A stretch of DNA of 64,000 nt from Schistosoma haematobium (GCF_000699445.3 NC_067196.1:84310364-84374363); one strand, 5' to 3'. Positions 45,276 through 57,385 are shown, counted from the first letter of the stretch. The notes: a model not told the origin generated them from the letters alone. Made by a program: numbers and translations.

Positions 45276-46138
45276 TAATATTACGATTATCAAAATATTA
45301 CAATTATTACAGCAACCTGTTAACCATTAAGACTAAGGTCGATTAATTTAATTACCATACGTCATTATAGATGATAATATACATAAATGAAGGACAACCA
45401 TTCAAAAGAGAAATTCAATCCAATTAAGTATAAAAGACCAAAATGAACTCATTATATATGTTCTGAACAACAACCAAGTGTTTGTAAATAAGCCATACAG
45501 TTCGAGGGACAGATTACTAAACTTGGTAGTTAACTTGATCGTCATTTGTTTTCATTGATAAGCTAGTATAATAAATACATCTTGCAAGATCAACGAACTA
45601 ATGGCAAAACTTTTTAATTTGATAATAATGATATTATACTCATCGATATCGATGTGAAAGTTCTTAAGTTATGATAATCATTTGAGTATTATGTAATCAG
45701 TTATCCAATTAACAATGCAATAAACACTCAAAAATTGAATTACATGTTATCTGAAATTGAAAGGAAATAATTTTGGTCACGATCAAACCATCCAGCTCAA
45801 AGAACAAAACTCCATCAAAATCATCCACTTGAGCTACAAATCTTCTCCACCATCTCAAGAAAATAATCCACTAACTTTCAACGAATTGATACAAAAATGT
45901 ACTGTATGCCTCATAACTTGACAATTTAGTATTCATTCATGGGTATTCACTGTTAAAAATTCTTAAGTTATGATGAAACGGGTTTCATTGTGATCCATGA
46001 TTTCCAGTGATACTTTACATGGTGTTAGTAATTTTCACAAATCATACAACTTTATAATAATTGTTTTACATGGTTTCATATCTTTCCTAACAATATTATT
46101 GTGTGTAAGTTCTCTAAATATTTTAAACTTTTAGTATG
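45276..46138. other. Noncoding; possible intron of the third dynein light chain gene
   Basis: AT-rich. No second exon recognised. Confidence 0.3.
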
Positions 46139-46290
46139 AACATGATCAACTACGCCTGGAGCCCCTCTAGGGCTACTTCCGGTCCCAAGCCCGGATAAAG
46201 GTTGAAGATTGGGCGTGGGGTTAGCGAACCCATCACGTAGAAAACTAACTCGCTAAAAGAACACTAACCAGAAAAATTATGAACATGATT
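46139..46290 (+). repeat. 5' leader fragment of the second RTE-type LINE family
   Basis: CTACTTCCGGTCCCAAGCCCG, GGATAAAGG and the end CTAACCAGAAAAATTATG parallel 13376-13480. GC-rich against its surroundings. Confidence 0.65.
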
Positions 46291-46348
46291 GTTATTATTT
46301 TTTTAAATTAATCAGATCAATACACTAGATAAATCGTCATAGACATAC

Positions 46349-46521
46349 CTTCCAAATGTTGTTCCAACTTTACATTCCCAACAACCTGAATATGTCTCTT
46401 TGAATGTTTTCGCAATATAATCAGCTATATCATCATGAGATGAGAATAAATTCATAGCTTCTAATGATAATTCAATTGCATGTTGTTGCATTTGTTCAAT
46501 TTTTTTAGTTGAACTGGACAT
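46349..46521 (-). CDS. Dynein light chain family, first exon (divergent)
   Basis: From the ATG at 46521: MSSSTKKIEQMQQHAIELSL, then HDDIADYIAKTFKETYSGCW, then ECKVGTTFG, ending GGAAG before GTATGT. Intron position and phase are identical to the other two light chain genes. The sequence diverges from canonical LC8 (CWECKVG for TWHCIVG), which suits the tegument-type light chains of flukes (inference). The short second exon was not found in the 3 kb to the left, where only AT-rich DNA, SINE H11 and element E are seen. Confidence 0.85.
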
Positions 46522-48179
46522 TGTTCTGTCACAATCAAACAAATAGAAACTACCTATCACAAACGAAGTATATTTGTTACTAGCTAAATTATTTCATTTT
46601 GATTTAGTATTTATATTAATAATTATAGCTATACATTCTTGTTATATATACATAATTAGTAGCTTACAATCAATGACAATGTTTTGCCATTGTACCAAGA
46701 AACTATTATTGATTACAATTGAGAAGCCTACAACCTCCTTATAATCAACTAATTATATTTTTTTTTACAATGATTGTCAATAAATTTTTTCTCATTTCTG
46801 AACTATATCGTCATGCTTGTCCATGTTCACGTGACTGTGCTAAAAGTAGCTATGCATGTTAGATATTGAAAATAGACTTAAAAGATAAAAGAGATTTAAT
46901 ATCTTTTTGCATTCATCATAAATACCATGTGATAAAGAATGTATTGTACACGTTGACTAGGAAGAATGTTTGTTTTTTTATCTCTAAGTAAAGAATAGTT
47001 AACGTTTTAATTACTAGATTTTTTGTATCTTTGAACTGATAATCAGTTTTGGAAATCAACTTGCCTCAGTGCTAATAAAAAAAAAGAAAAACTTATTATC
47101 TGAATATCTAATTTAATAGAATATTTAGTGTTCGATAAATACAGTTAACAAATATTCATACCAATATGAGGTTTCTGTATACTTTCAGATGTTGTCGAAT
47201 CTATCGAAACGTTGAATTAAACAATTGAGATACCCACGAGACCGAAGTTCATAAAACAGTGATTTGTTTAAAAAAGAGGTTCTTTATCGAAGAATAGACA
47301 TATATTAGTTACCAATCTCAAATCGTGAGATATCTGTTAAGCTTAATGAGTCTGTAAGTTTAAAATAGAAAAGGCTTCCTGTAATTATGACATACGATAG
47401 TGAAAATGACAGCTGATAGCTGTGTTTAATCTTGATCACAGTTTTTCAACAAATAATAAAAAGCAGACAAATGTGGAAACCGTTGTGTTTGAACAAAAAT
47501 TAAACCGCTATACAAAATCGAGAATGACTGTTACAGGGCTTGAGAGTAAATAATCACAATAATAAATACAATAAATGTTATAAGTATACGTGAAAATTTT
47601 AGATTACAAGACAAACTTGAGTTAGAATTCGCTAGGAATACAACTATTTACTAAATATTAATAAGTAGTATAAAACAATACACAAAAAAGTGTTGATGGG
47701 GAGAGATTAAGGATGGAACGTAAACAAACTTAACAAGTGAATTGATATAAATGACTGTCAGGAATTTTTACGATTTACACTCCAATAAATAATATGGATC
47801 ATTTATTTAACTTGAAGAAAATACCCCTAACTCATATGTAAACCACTGGATGGTGTAAATAGCTAGTTATTTAAACCTCAAAGTTGATGCTTAAGCTTAA
47901 ATTCATTTAAAACTATTTAGATTCAAAATAGTACATTCAAAATGAAATGATTTTTTAAATGTATGAATTTGGCCTTTTACACATGATGTCATAAGTTCTA
48001 TTAGAGAAGTCACAGTTTAATTGTTGTTTCGGTTCGAGCAGCGGTTTTCTTTCATTCAGATTATTTTATATCATAAAATCTTATTGTATTTTGATAACCA
48101 CATTTTATTTCTTAGTCGTTTCCAGGTTATCTCTATTTCTTCTTAGCTAATATAGACAAGAAATTTAAAATGTCACTCA
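46522..48179. other. Noncoding upstream region of the dynein light chain exon
   Basis: AT-rich; no supported feature. Confidence 0.3.
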
Positions 48180-48560
48180 ACAATCATTAAAGTAGGGCCT
48201 AAGACAGATGTGCACTAGTTAGAATTGCAATACCGCATTGGTATGACGAAATGAAATTAACAAGTTATATTGCAATAAAGGACCGGAATAATGTAGGAAA
48301 AAGTGAAGGATTAGGTATTAAGAATAGGGTTCTAAAATACTGAATCAAAAGTTATATAATAGGAAATACTTGAATTTTTGATCCAGAAGAAGATAAGAAG
48401 TGAATGCATCTATGCTATTGTTAATGAATTTGAATCATGTGGTCCAAAGTCTGCATCCATTGATCTCCGTTATACCACGGACACCAAGCAGGTTGTCTGA
48501 ATCTTCCAGCAATAAATGACTCCATGAACTGATGCCGAGTCTTGGTCTGGCAGCTGTTTA
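48180..48560 (-). mobile_element. Old SR2-like 3' fragment
   Basis: The 3' UTR (AGTAGGGCCTAAGACAGATG on plus) and a decayed C-terminal piece (CQTKTRHQFMESF on minus) are recognisable against copies A and B. Far more diverged than them. Confidence 0.6.
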
Positions 48561-49989
48561 AAATTTACTTTATATTTTTAAATATACTTCATAAGAATGT
48601 AAATTTGTAGTGTGGCATCGAGTTGAAATTGACTATGAACACCACTACAAAGGAACGCGTGCCAGGATATCCATAAAATCCCCCGGAAGCCAAATATCAG
48701 AAGGCAATTAATGGACCAAGTCGAGATATATTTGCTGGTGCAATTGGTTATAATAATAATTGTTTTCATTAAACCGAACGTGTTCTCGTGATAAAAATAA
48801 GTCACTACAAGTTAATTAGTGGCAAGGCTTCCAATACCTAAACTATATAATTCAAATCCGAAAGCCAGAAATTTGACTTCTGTAAACGTGCTTAATATCT
48901 AACTAAATGAAAGTACTTGTAAATGTGTAGTTTCATTCTAATGGCTACTTGATAAACCTTGAACGTAATGTAGTTTACACAATGTTAGTAAAGCTCTTGT
49001 TGAATAAAAATTATTAATTTTCAAAATGTTCTCATTTACGCCACAGTGGCTTCGGGACTTTTATTAAATGTTTTAAAACAAAAAACAGAAATGATTGAAG
49101 GACTAAACAAAAATCCATTTATTACTACCATATTTATGTTCTATATATAATTATCATCCCGTTATCAACGGTCTTCAATAGATTATTTACCTTGACATGT
49201 TTATTTCCAGAAAATCGACATTTACCCGTTATTCGCGCTGTACTTCTCTTTATTTCCCTCAAATTTGCTCTTATTTTCTCTTTAATGATTACTTTAGGAC
49301 GGCAGCTTTCAATGGGGAATTGCGCGAAAACAAGTGAAATGTTTTAATTGAAAAAGAAAGATATCACACTTAAAATTATTTTAAACGACCCGTTTTATAG
49401 GTTTTTTAGACGTCAATAGGATACTTGTAATTACCATTACTACGAACATACATATCAGTTCCTGTAGTGATGTTCAAGTACAGGCTTCCTCCTGATAACG
49501 ATCAGAATTAATAGTAAAACGTGTATTGTCACTCACTTCTAGTGCAACCGAAAATATTCCCAATCTAAATATTCTCTCGACTTTAGCGAACAGCGATCAT
49601 CCTGTTTCGGGCTTTTGGTATAATACACGATCAGGTTAAACTCGCACAAATTTGTGGAGAGCAAACATGTCAGTTATGTGGGCTTTTGCTACAACAACGG
49701 ACTGGTCAGTTTTTGACAGAGTTTTGTTCTCTGAGGTGGATTGTTTGGTCATGAAGCTTTCATCGTTCTCCTGAACGACATCATCAGCACAAACTTCAGC
49801 TAGAAGTGAAGTGTTCGAATTTCTCCATATGTGATTCACAGCTTGTCCTTTACACCTCAGTGTTGATTAGTTCTTGTTGACCTTAAACCTGTCACTGTTT
49901 ACTTCTTTGCTTTTGATATGTCTCCAATCAATTTGGGTTTGTTCCTATGTTTGTCCATAATTTTCTTGATTGGTTGATATACTGGATTG
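48561..49989. other. Noncoding, no recognisable feature
   Basis: The 67-codon minus frame at 49636-49839 has no recognisable domain. Confidence 0.3.
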
Positions 49990-50340
49990 ATTTTAATGTG
50001 CTTAATGATTGTTGATTGACCTGAGAGGCGAACTCATGGAGGTGGTTGTGATCCCACCACGTTCGGTACAAGAAAATCCTTCGATGTTGGGAAAAAATGA
50101 TGTTGCTGAAGCTGAAGCTTTGCCAGAATACTTTGATAAATTGTTTACAATTGACGATGGTGAAAGACCAACAGTTAATCGTAACAATTGTGGCTTGTTG
50201 ATTTGACCTTTGGTTATTGTAAAAAAGGCTGTCTCATGACTAATTTGACATCTCAAACCACATATAACCAGTGGTTCGGATGATACCGAATGACCGAGGC
50301 TGTTATCTTTCAAACGCCTCAAACGCTAGGACTTTTATCA
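49990..50340 (+). repeat. Possible CR1-type LINE fragment (endonuclease-RT linker)
   Basis: The plus frame contains NDVAEAEALPEYFDKLFTID, which resembles the KAEALNEYFxxVFT motif between endonuclease and RT in CR1-type LINEs. Short and uncertain. Confidence 0.4.
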
Positions 50341-52080
50341 AAGTATTTTGTCATATGTATAGGCTACTTTATTATATATACAATTCTTTTGAGTAGCGAC
50401 ATCGTTTGTGGCTTTGTGTATTAGTAACCCCAAGTGATATTTCACTTGTCCAACTTTCTGTGTTGACCTGATGACGAAGATTTTCATTGATCAGTTATCA
50501 GAAATTAGGCTTCTAACCACGGAGATCCATTCCCATAGTAAATTACTTTAAAGAGTTATTCAGAGCCCGAATGTAATAACGTAGTTAAAAGTCTAATAGT
50601 GTTTTTTCATCACTTCGGTGTTTGGCTAATCTGACAAATGCAAAAAGGAGATATTTCCAAGCGTAGATGGTTCAGTTGGAAAACACAAAATTGACAAAGT
50701 AACTATGATATGATATGATAATGGACAAAACTGAGACGATCGAATTCGCTCAATATCTCAGAAATAAGACCACTTAACTGTTATGTTTTACTTTAGAAAA
50801 ATAAAAACGCTGTATACAGTAAACACTGGCTTATTTACCATGATAGGGAAGCGGGTTTCGTGACATGTTATGCAGGACTGTAGCAGTATTTTCACTCATA
50901 AGCTAAGCCAGCACGTAGACGGATGTAGGTTACCACGCGAGGTACAATTATGTTGCTAGTATTCCATTAGTATAGTAAAAGCATTGCTGGCATATCATAG
51001 AGCGTTCGAATGGGCAACTATGCTATTAGACGCAGAGGCGGCTAGGATGTTTGTAACGTGTGTTCATCCACCAACTGCCGCGACACGTCATGATGGCTGG
51101 ATTAGGCTGTAAGAATGCTCGAGTCTGTAGGTTCTTCAATAAAATAAGAAAGATTTGTACCGTAGCACTTAAATTTATTGCATATGAACTAAGTGTTTCG
51201 CAAATTTCCTACGGTTAACTAGATAAATCAAAATAGTGTCAAGTTTACAAGCTCATTTAAGTATATTTCCGTTGATAATCAAATATCAAGCAAACATTTA
51301 CACCAAGTTTTCACTTAAATCTCATATTGATAGTCTCAAGCAGTAGTCCTCATTATTTTTTAAACTAAAAATAAAAGAAGTAACTCATAAATACAGGAAG
51401 TGGTTGTGAGACTAAAGTGAACGTCAAGCATGCTTTCAATAAGCTTCGGAGAAGACGCTGTATAGTTAAGTCTTCTGTAAACAATTTCATAGTGTCGTAT
51501 TTCTAACGACGAAACGGTTTGTAATATCCGTTAGAGCTCAGTCCTGTCACATTCTAAATGAAAATGTAGTAATGAAATTAGTCAAAAATATGGAATGGGT
51601 AAATAAAAAAATTACATGATTTTGTAGGGCCAGTGAAATTTCACTGAGCCCTAGCCAAATCTTCCAGCAGTTAGGTCACTGAATATCGAGCAAACCATCA
51701 ATCCTCGTCAAGGTCAAGGAAAACCAACGCACATCAGTTAATCGTGCTCCGTGGAGTGGCCCATGCGGCAGCGATCTTACTTTCGCTTGTATCAACTTTA
51801 ACTTATGTATTTATGTAATAAGGTAGTCTGTTTGTTCACGTAAGGTGCTGACCGCGAGATGTGACTTCGACGTTAGTTGGCTCGTCACACCATTCCCGTC
51901 TAACTCAAGTAGGCCTCTAATCATTCGACACAGGTCATCTACGTTGGTGATCTACAACTTTAAGCAGAGAATTTGCGCAACTGTGACTCACCTTATATTC
52001 ATGAATATTAGTTAAAGATCAGGTCGGCTACTACAACCTTTGCAAAACATAGAATGTGCTTAGCACCGTATTGTACAGAT
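50341..52080. other. Noncoding; unusual GC-richer patches, no family recognised
   Basis: Patches at 50860-51120 and 51640-52060 are richer in CpG than the neighbours and may be old repeats. No reading frame supports a gene. Confidence 0.3.
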
Positions 52081-52089
52081 TTTATTACT

Positions 52090-52605
52090 TTAGTCCCACT
52101 TAAGTATTCTAATGCTTCTGCGTCTGGTTTTACGGAAAGATATACAAGTAGAGTTAGTGTCTGATGAATCAAAATTCCGAGTCGTCAAAAAGACTTTCAA
52201 TGTTTGTCCACAGCCAGCTGCATTTGGTTGAAACGTAGAACACTCTTCATCCAAGTCTGTATAGTGCTGTTTTGCAAGAAAGTGAAAACGCAGACACTTT
52301 TTTATCCAGCTGTTAGCGCTGGCGAAATTGTTTAATGACAGTGTTCTTGAAATATAGTCACAGCTAGATTTACAGCCTACTAATAAACACCAAACACACT
52401 TATCACGTTTTATCGAAATGAACACCATCTTATAGTACGTGACAACAAAAGCATCCAAGGTACTTTTTATCTGTTTGCAAACAGACTGATTTGAATCAGT
52501 ATACTCGTTAAAAGCAGGCTGATATTGGAGTCGATGAGCTTTTCCTGTCGTTTTTATTAGTGATATGTTAAGGTTAGCGGGTATATGGTAAATATTACTC
52601 ATCAA
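52090..52605 (-). CDS. Unrecognised 171-residue ORF
   Basis: This is the longest open frame in the window that does not belong to a visible LINE or spliced gene. It starts MMSNIYHIPANLNISLIKTT and ends RRRSIRILKWD, stop. Several cysteines are clustered (CVWCLLVGCKSSCD), and later CLRFHFLAKQHYTDLDEE and a basic C-terminus follow. No signal peptide or membrane helix is evident. An AATAAA (plus TTTATT, 52081-52086) lies immediately after the stop. It could be a last exon, a single-exon gene or chance. I do not recognise the family. Confidence 0.4.
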   Translation of the reverse strand: MMSNIYHIPANLNISLIKTTGKAHRLQYQPAFNEYTDSNQSVCKQIKSTLDAFVVTYYKMVFISIKRDKCVWCLLVGCKSSCDYISRTLSLNNFASANSWIKKCLRFHFLAKQHYTDLDEECSTFQPNAAGCGQTLKVFLTTRNFDSSDTNSTCISFRKTRRRSIRILKWD

Positions 52606-53590
52606 ATAACGCCTTCGTGATTTCCTATGTTCTGCACAAACTCTGAGCTATCAAATTCAACTTCCTAGGGCTTTATATGCTTTAATGCATATGTAATTTG
52701 ACTAATTGTTTTCAAATTTTGACGCTTAAGCGCGCCTTACGAATTTGGATGCACGTTGTGCTTAAATGTGAGGGTTGGTGTTCGTTGATTTTAAGTAGAA
52801 ATGATCCTTGTCTGGAAATCATATGTCTGTTGTGTTTGGTTTCATTTATTCACTTTATAAGTTTCTGCTGCATGGGAAAGTAAAACAATACGCCTTCAAC
52901 GTTCGGAACCTGTAATTAGACTTTCCATTAATGATCGTTAGACCTCAGTTAGTCGAGCTTACTGTAAATGTCTTTTCTCTCTCCTCAATTACCAGTGTTC
53001 GAGCGGCTGTTTAGCATCATTTCCCGCAATCTCAGTAAAAATGTTTATATTCACCAGACAACGTTATTGATGTATTTCCAGTGTATATTTCAAATGCGTT
53101 CTCTAACATCTGTTTTAGTAGTTCTGAACTTCATTCTTATAATGTGTGATTTGGCCTATAATGAGGTCTCTTCCAAAAACTGTAGGCTGATGTTGGTAAA
53201 TGTATAACTGAAAAGTCCTCAATTTGCATATGCATGCTTTAATTTTGTTCATTTTTTTAAGCTGTTCGTATTGAGTATCTTATCCTTAGAGAAAGTTCTC
53301 TTCTAGTTGTAATACGTAGCATGTTAGGTTATTTTTAGAATCACCCTTCTCTTTCTAATGGTGTGCGTCTTCAAGTAGTAGGTGCTCAAGGAGAGCGTTA
53401 CTGTTGTCTCATTCTCAAGGTCTATTTATCGTCGCTCAAATGTATGTAAATCACAGTCTCACAGGTCAAACTATGGTACAATGGTTGCCTCACTTCTGAA
53501 CAACCTTTAAGTGCATCTGCTGGCACTTACACTACTTATTCTATAAGTAATTAGTTCATTGCAAAGTAGATTTTCACCCATGATTATCAA
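52606..53590. other. Noncoding, no recognisable feature
   Basis: Short frames only. Confidence 0.3.
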
Positions 53591-53598
53591 GCATTTTC

Positions 53599-54503
53599 GG
53601 CGAGACTCTAGTTTAGCGACGACCTTTGAACGAATCTTAAATGACCTTGACAATTATTAGCCAGTCAGAAGACAGTTAGTATAAAGTGAGAATATGTTGT
53701 AAGTAATGAATTATAGTGGATATTCTTCTTTTACATGATTTAAAAACTTGTTAAGGTTTGATAAAGGTTCAGAGGCTCTGAATTCATAATGCATATGGTA
53801 TAGGAACTCGTTCATAGGGTTAGTGGTTAGGGCTGTAGCCTAGGCTTAGGGTGCTAACATCCGTTCAGTTCACAACGGATTTTAGAGGTTAGGGTGAGGG
53901 TTTGGGGTTATGGTTAGGGTCAGGATGGAGTTGAGGCTTGTCAAAAAACACCTCTTCTCTAAAATCCGATGTAAACCGATCGCATGTTAGCACCCTAACC
54001 CTAAACCCTAATCTAACCCTAACCTTAACCTAATCCTAAACCCTAACCTTAACCTAGACCCTAACCCTAAGCCCTAATCTAACCCTAACCCTGAACCCTA
54101 ACCTTAACCTAACACTAACCTTCACCTAACCCTAACCCTATGGACGAGTTTCTATACAATATGCATTATGAATTCAGAACTTCTGAGCATTTATCAAACC
54201 TCAACAAGTTTTTAAGTCATGTAAAAGAAGAATATCCACTGTAATTCATTACTTTCTTGTAATATATTTTTACTTTATACTGTCTTCTGATTGGCTAATA
54301 AATGAAATTGCTCAAACGCTTCTCATTGGCTCGTCCCTAAATTAGAGTTCCGCCGTCCCATCTGTTTTAACCTCTCATTAATCACCTCCTTAAAATCCGC
54401 TGTGAACCGACCGTATGTTAGCATCGCGTGTTGAACTTGGCTCCGTGACCTTGAAATTGCTCAAATGCTTCTGATTGGCTCGTCGCTAAATTAGAGTCTC
54501 GCC
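53599..54503. mobile_element. Merlin-derived fold-back element
   Basis: Terminal repeats GGCGAGACTCTAGTTTA (53599) and TAAATTAGAGTCTCGCC (ending 54503), with 8-bp duplications GCATTTTC at 53591-53598 and 54504-54511. Its left 220 bp match the left end of the Merlin at 34156. This left end is repeated in inverted orientation at about 54135-54357, and the right end (54395-54503) matches the Merlin right end. Telomere-like repeats fill the centre. No transposase is encoded. Confidence 0.9.
53815..54140. repeat. Telomere-like TTAGGG/CCCTAA repeats inside the Merlin fold-back
   Basis: Degenerate TTAGGG units on plus (53815-53935) face CCCTAA units (53992-54140) around a central inverted segment with AAAATCCG and GTTAGCAC motifs. 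TTAGGG is the schistosome telomere unit (known). The array is interstitial and part of the inverted repeat. Confidence 0.85.
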
Positions 54504-54511
54504 GCATTTTC

Positions 54512-55163
54512 TAGTTGTTAAGTCTAATGTTCATCCATTAATTGGACTTCGCTTTAAATTGTTATGGAAAGACATGTAGTATTACTGCCCGTTTGAAACG
54601 TTACGGAATTATTTATTTTTCCAAATAACGTTCTGTGACCAAAATAAAAAAAGTGTGACGGATCTCTTTGACTAGACAGCAGGACGTCACTATGGGAAAC
54701 TACATCACCTAAGGTTATGAGTGGCTCAAGTTCACTAATTTTGTTATCATAGCTGTTTAATCCAGCATTATTCTTTTCGGCTTCTCGCGTCTATTTTTGG
54801 TTTTTGCCTTTTAATTTCCTCTTCATGTTTGTTTATATCATTATGGGATTACTTTACCAAACTTATGTGAAACGCTTTGCTTTAGTTGTGAACTTAAACG
54901 TGACTAGTTTGTTTATTAGCTAGGTATCACTCAATATAACCCACACCTGTCTAATGATACTATTCGCTTGCACAAAGCATAGTAAATAGGGGTATGCCTA
55001 AACATGAGACTTAGTGGCTGAGAGTCGAACCCTTTAATCGCAAAGCCACCACTTTACCGTTCCATCATAATGTCCGAATCTAGACCATCTAAAATTACAA
55101 CTGGAGTGTTTTTTCAATATCTATATAATTCTCGAGGAGAGTGCTTATTCGTCCGGAATATGT
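54512..55163. other. Noncoding, no recognisable feature
   Basis: AT-rich. No supported gene. Confidence 0.3.
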
Positions 55164-55174
55164 ATGCACTACAA

Positions 55175-55742
55175 GTGGTCTTGAGTGCTGTTAGAGGTAT
55201 GAGGGCGATTATCACTTCCCGGTTGCCCACACGGTGGAAGGGTTCTTCTGGAGGTACCTGAAAAGGAAATTGGATTAGAGGTGGTCATAGTGACCTGAGA
55301 GCGTGACCGCAGTGCCCAAGGGACAACTGCTTGAGGTCGGTCACACACGACCTTATTATGGGTAATTTTTGTGTTAGTTCCGTACTTGTTGAGACCTTAC
55401 CGCCGGAGACGGATACCTGGGGGATAAGGCGAGGTGTGCATTTTTAGGGTCGACCTTTTCTAACCCCACCCCTCCTCGTGGGAAGGCAGCATTGCTGCAG
55501 ATAATGGTTGTCCGAGGGAAACACCTTACTGCTATCACACCCCTCTACAGTCAGCAGTACGACTTCTCCCTCAGACCCTGAGTCGCTGCTTTTAGTCTTA
55601 CCGCTCTTCAACCGACCTGTCCGACATGGTAGGACCTTGAGGAACAGTTGTTCCAGCCAGTATAGCTCGGTTACTTCATCACGATAGGCAAGCGCGACCA
55701 CCGTGTCAAGGTTGCAGCTACAGTCGGGCTGTACCAGGGCAT
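55175..55742 (-). mobile_element. SR2-like 5' leader fragment, inverted relative to copy C
   Basis: Contains only the 5' leader region (matches 4080-4627 of copy A on minus) and lacks all coding parts downstream. Its 5' end faces the 5' end of copy C. An 11-bp inverted repeat (ATGCACTACAA at 55164-55174 and its complement at 55743-55753) brackets it. Confidence 0.85.
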
Positions 55743-56459
55743 TTGTAGTGCATCCCGACCGTTGTTGCTGCCTTGACGTGGTGGTCGCGCTTGCCTATCG
55801 TGATGAAGCAACCGAGCTATACTGGCTGGAACAACTGTTCCTTAAGGTCCTACCATGCCAGGCAGGTCGATTGGAGAACGGTAAGACTAAAAGCAGCGAC
55901 TCAGGGTCTGAGGGAGAAGTCGTACTGCTGACTGTAGAGGGGCGTGATAGCAGTAAGGTGTTTCTCTCGGACAACCATTATCTGCAGCAATGCTGCCTTC
56001 TCACAAGGAAGGAAGGGGTTAGGAAAGGTCGACCCTAAAATGTCATACCTCACGGATTCCTCTCTCCGGTGGTACGGCCCTTTGAAGAACAGAGCTAACA
56101 CATTGAAAACCTCCCACGAAAAGGCCGTGCGCGACCGACTTTAAACAGTTGTCCCTTGGGCTCTGCGGTCACGCTCTCAGGTCGTTAAGGCCAACATTAA
56201 TCCAACTTCCTTTCCAGGTTCCTCAAAAAATACCCTTCCACGGTGTGGGCAGCCGGGAAGTGACATCAGCCCTCATACCCGGAACAGCACACGAAGCCAA
56301 GTTGGTCACATTGAAATCCTTCCTACACCTCCTAATACCTCTCTTATCTCCCCGACTAACCCTTCTCACATCCCTTTATCACCTCGCACCGCTAGCGCAA
56401 ACGATTCGAGTACGCGGAACGTTATTCCTGGTCTCCTGAAACCACGCTCTAAACTTCAT

Positions 56460-57385
56460 GTTGGAGCTTATAATGTCCGAACACTGTGCCAAATAGGACA
56501 ACAGGCTTCCTTAGCTAGGACTTTAGAATCCCGCACCATCGATGTGTGCTGCGTCTCCGAAACGCGCATACAGAATCCGAGTAGTGTCATTCATTTGACC
56601 TCACCATGCCAAAATAAAGAACCGACTCGATTCACACTTTGTGTATCTGGAAGCCCAGATCCTGCTTCCCGTGGCCTCACCGGCGTACGTATAGCATTGA
56701 GTCCTAGGGCAGAAATAGCTCTCTTAGAGTGGATCCCAGTAGACAGTCGTCTGTGTGCTGTCCGATTGAACGGAACAATAAGGACTCGGAAAGATAGGGA
56801 CACTCGTCGTTGCCTCTTCGTCGTCTTTGCCTATTCTCCCACTGACTGCAGCGCAGATGATGTAAAAGATGAGTTTTACTGAAAGCTTTCGGACCTTCTC
56901 CTAAAAGCTAGGCGTTCGGATGTAGTAATAGTGGCCGGTGACTTTAATGCTCAAATAGGTAAACTAAGCGATAGGGAAAGACACTTGGGTGGATCTTATG
57001 GTGTCGTGGCTCAAAGAACAGATAATGGCGACCGTCTGTTGCAGCTATGCTCAGATAACCGCCTCTTTCTTGCAAATATTAACATTAAGCATGAGCAAAA
57101 ACATATTTTAACTTGGCGACCCCCTAATTCATCCCAACGTTGGACCCAAATAGATCACATCGCTATCAGCCACCTATGGAGGGGCTCGATAGAAGGCTGT
57201 CGCTCATTCCGGAGCACATGCTTAGACTCAAATCGTGCTCTAGTACGAGCACGTATCTGTCTGCGTCTTACTGGATGTAGGAAAGATGCTGCAAGGAGAC
57301 CTCTTAGGGTCCTACTTAATGATAGTCAAGCTAAAAGTATATTTTGGGAACAACTAGAAAAAGTTAGGCAGCCATGTACGTGATG
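56460..57385 (+). pseudogene. AP-endonuclease of copy C
   Basis: Motifs KLHVGAYNVRTLCQIGQQAS, VCCVSETRIQN, VVFAYSPTDC, AGDFNAQIGKL, LCSDNRLFLANI and RWTQIDHIAISHLWRG, then DSNRALVRARI (normally DH; here NR). A TGA after DVKDEFY (56880) and a frameshift near 57380 make it non-functional. It retains the Trp that copies A and B have lost. Confidence 0.8.

Noticed and set aside
51480..51530. GTCGTATTTCTAACGACGAAACGG resembling hammerhead helix II plus GAAA
   Set aside because: No CUGANGA upstream and no helix I pair; not counted as a ribozyme.
53815..54140. True chromosome end
   Set aside because: The telomere-like repeats are degenerate, face each other and sit inside a transposon with target duplications; unique sequence continues on both sides.
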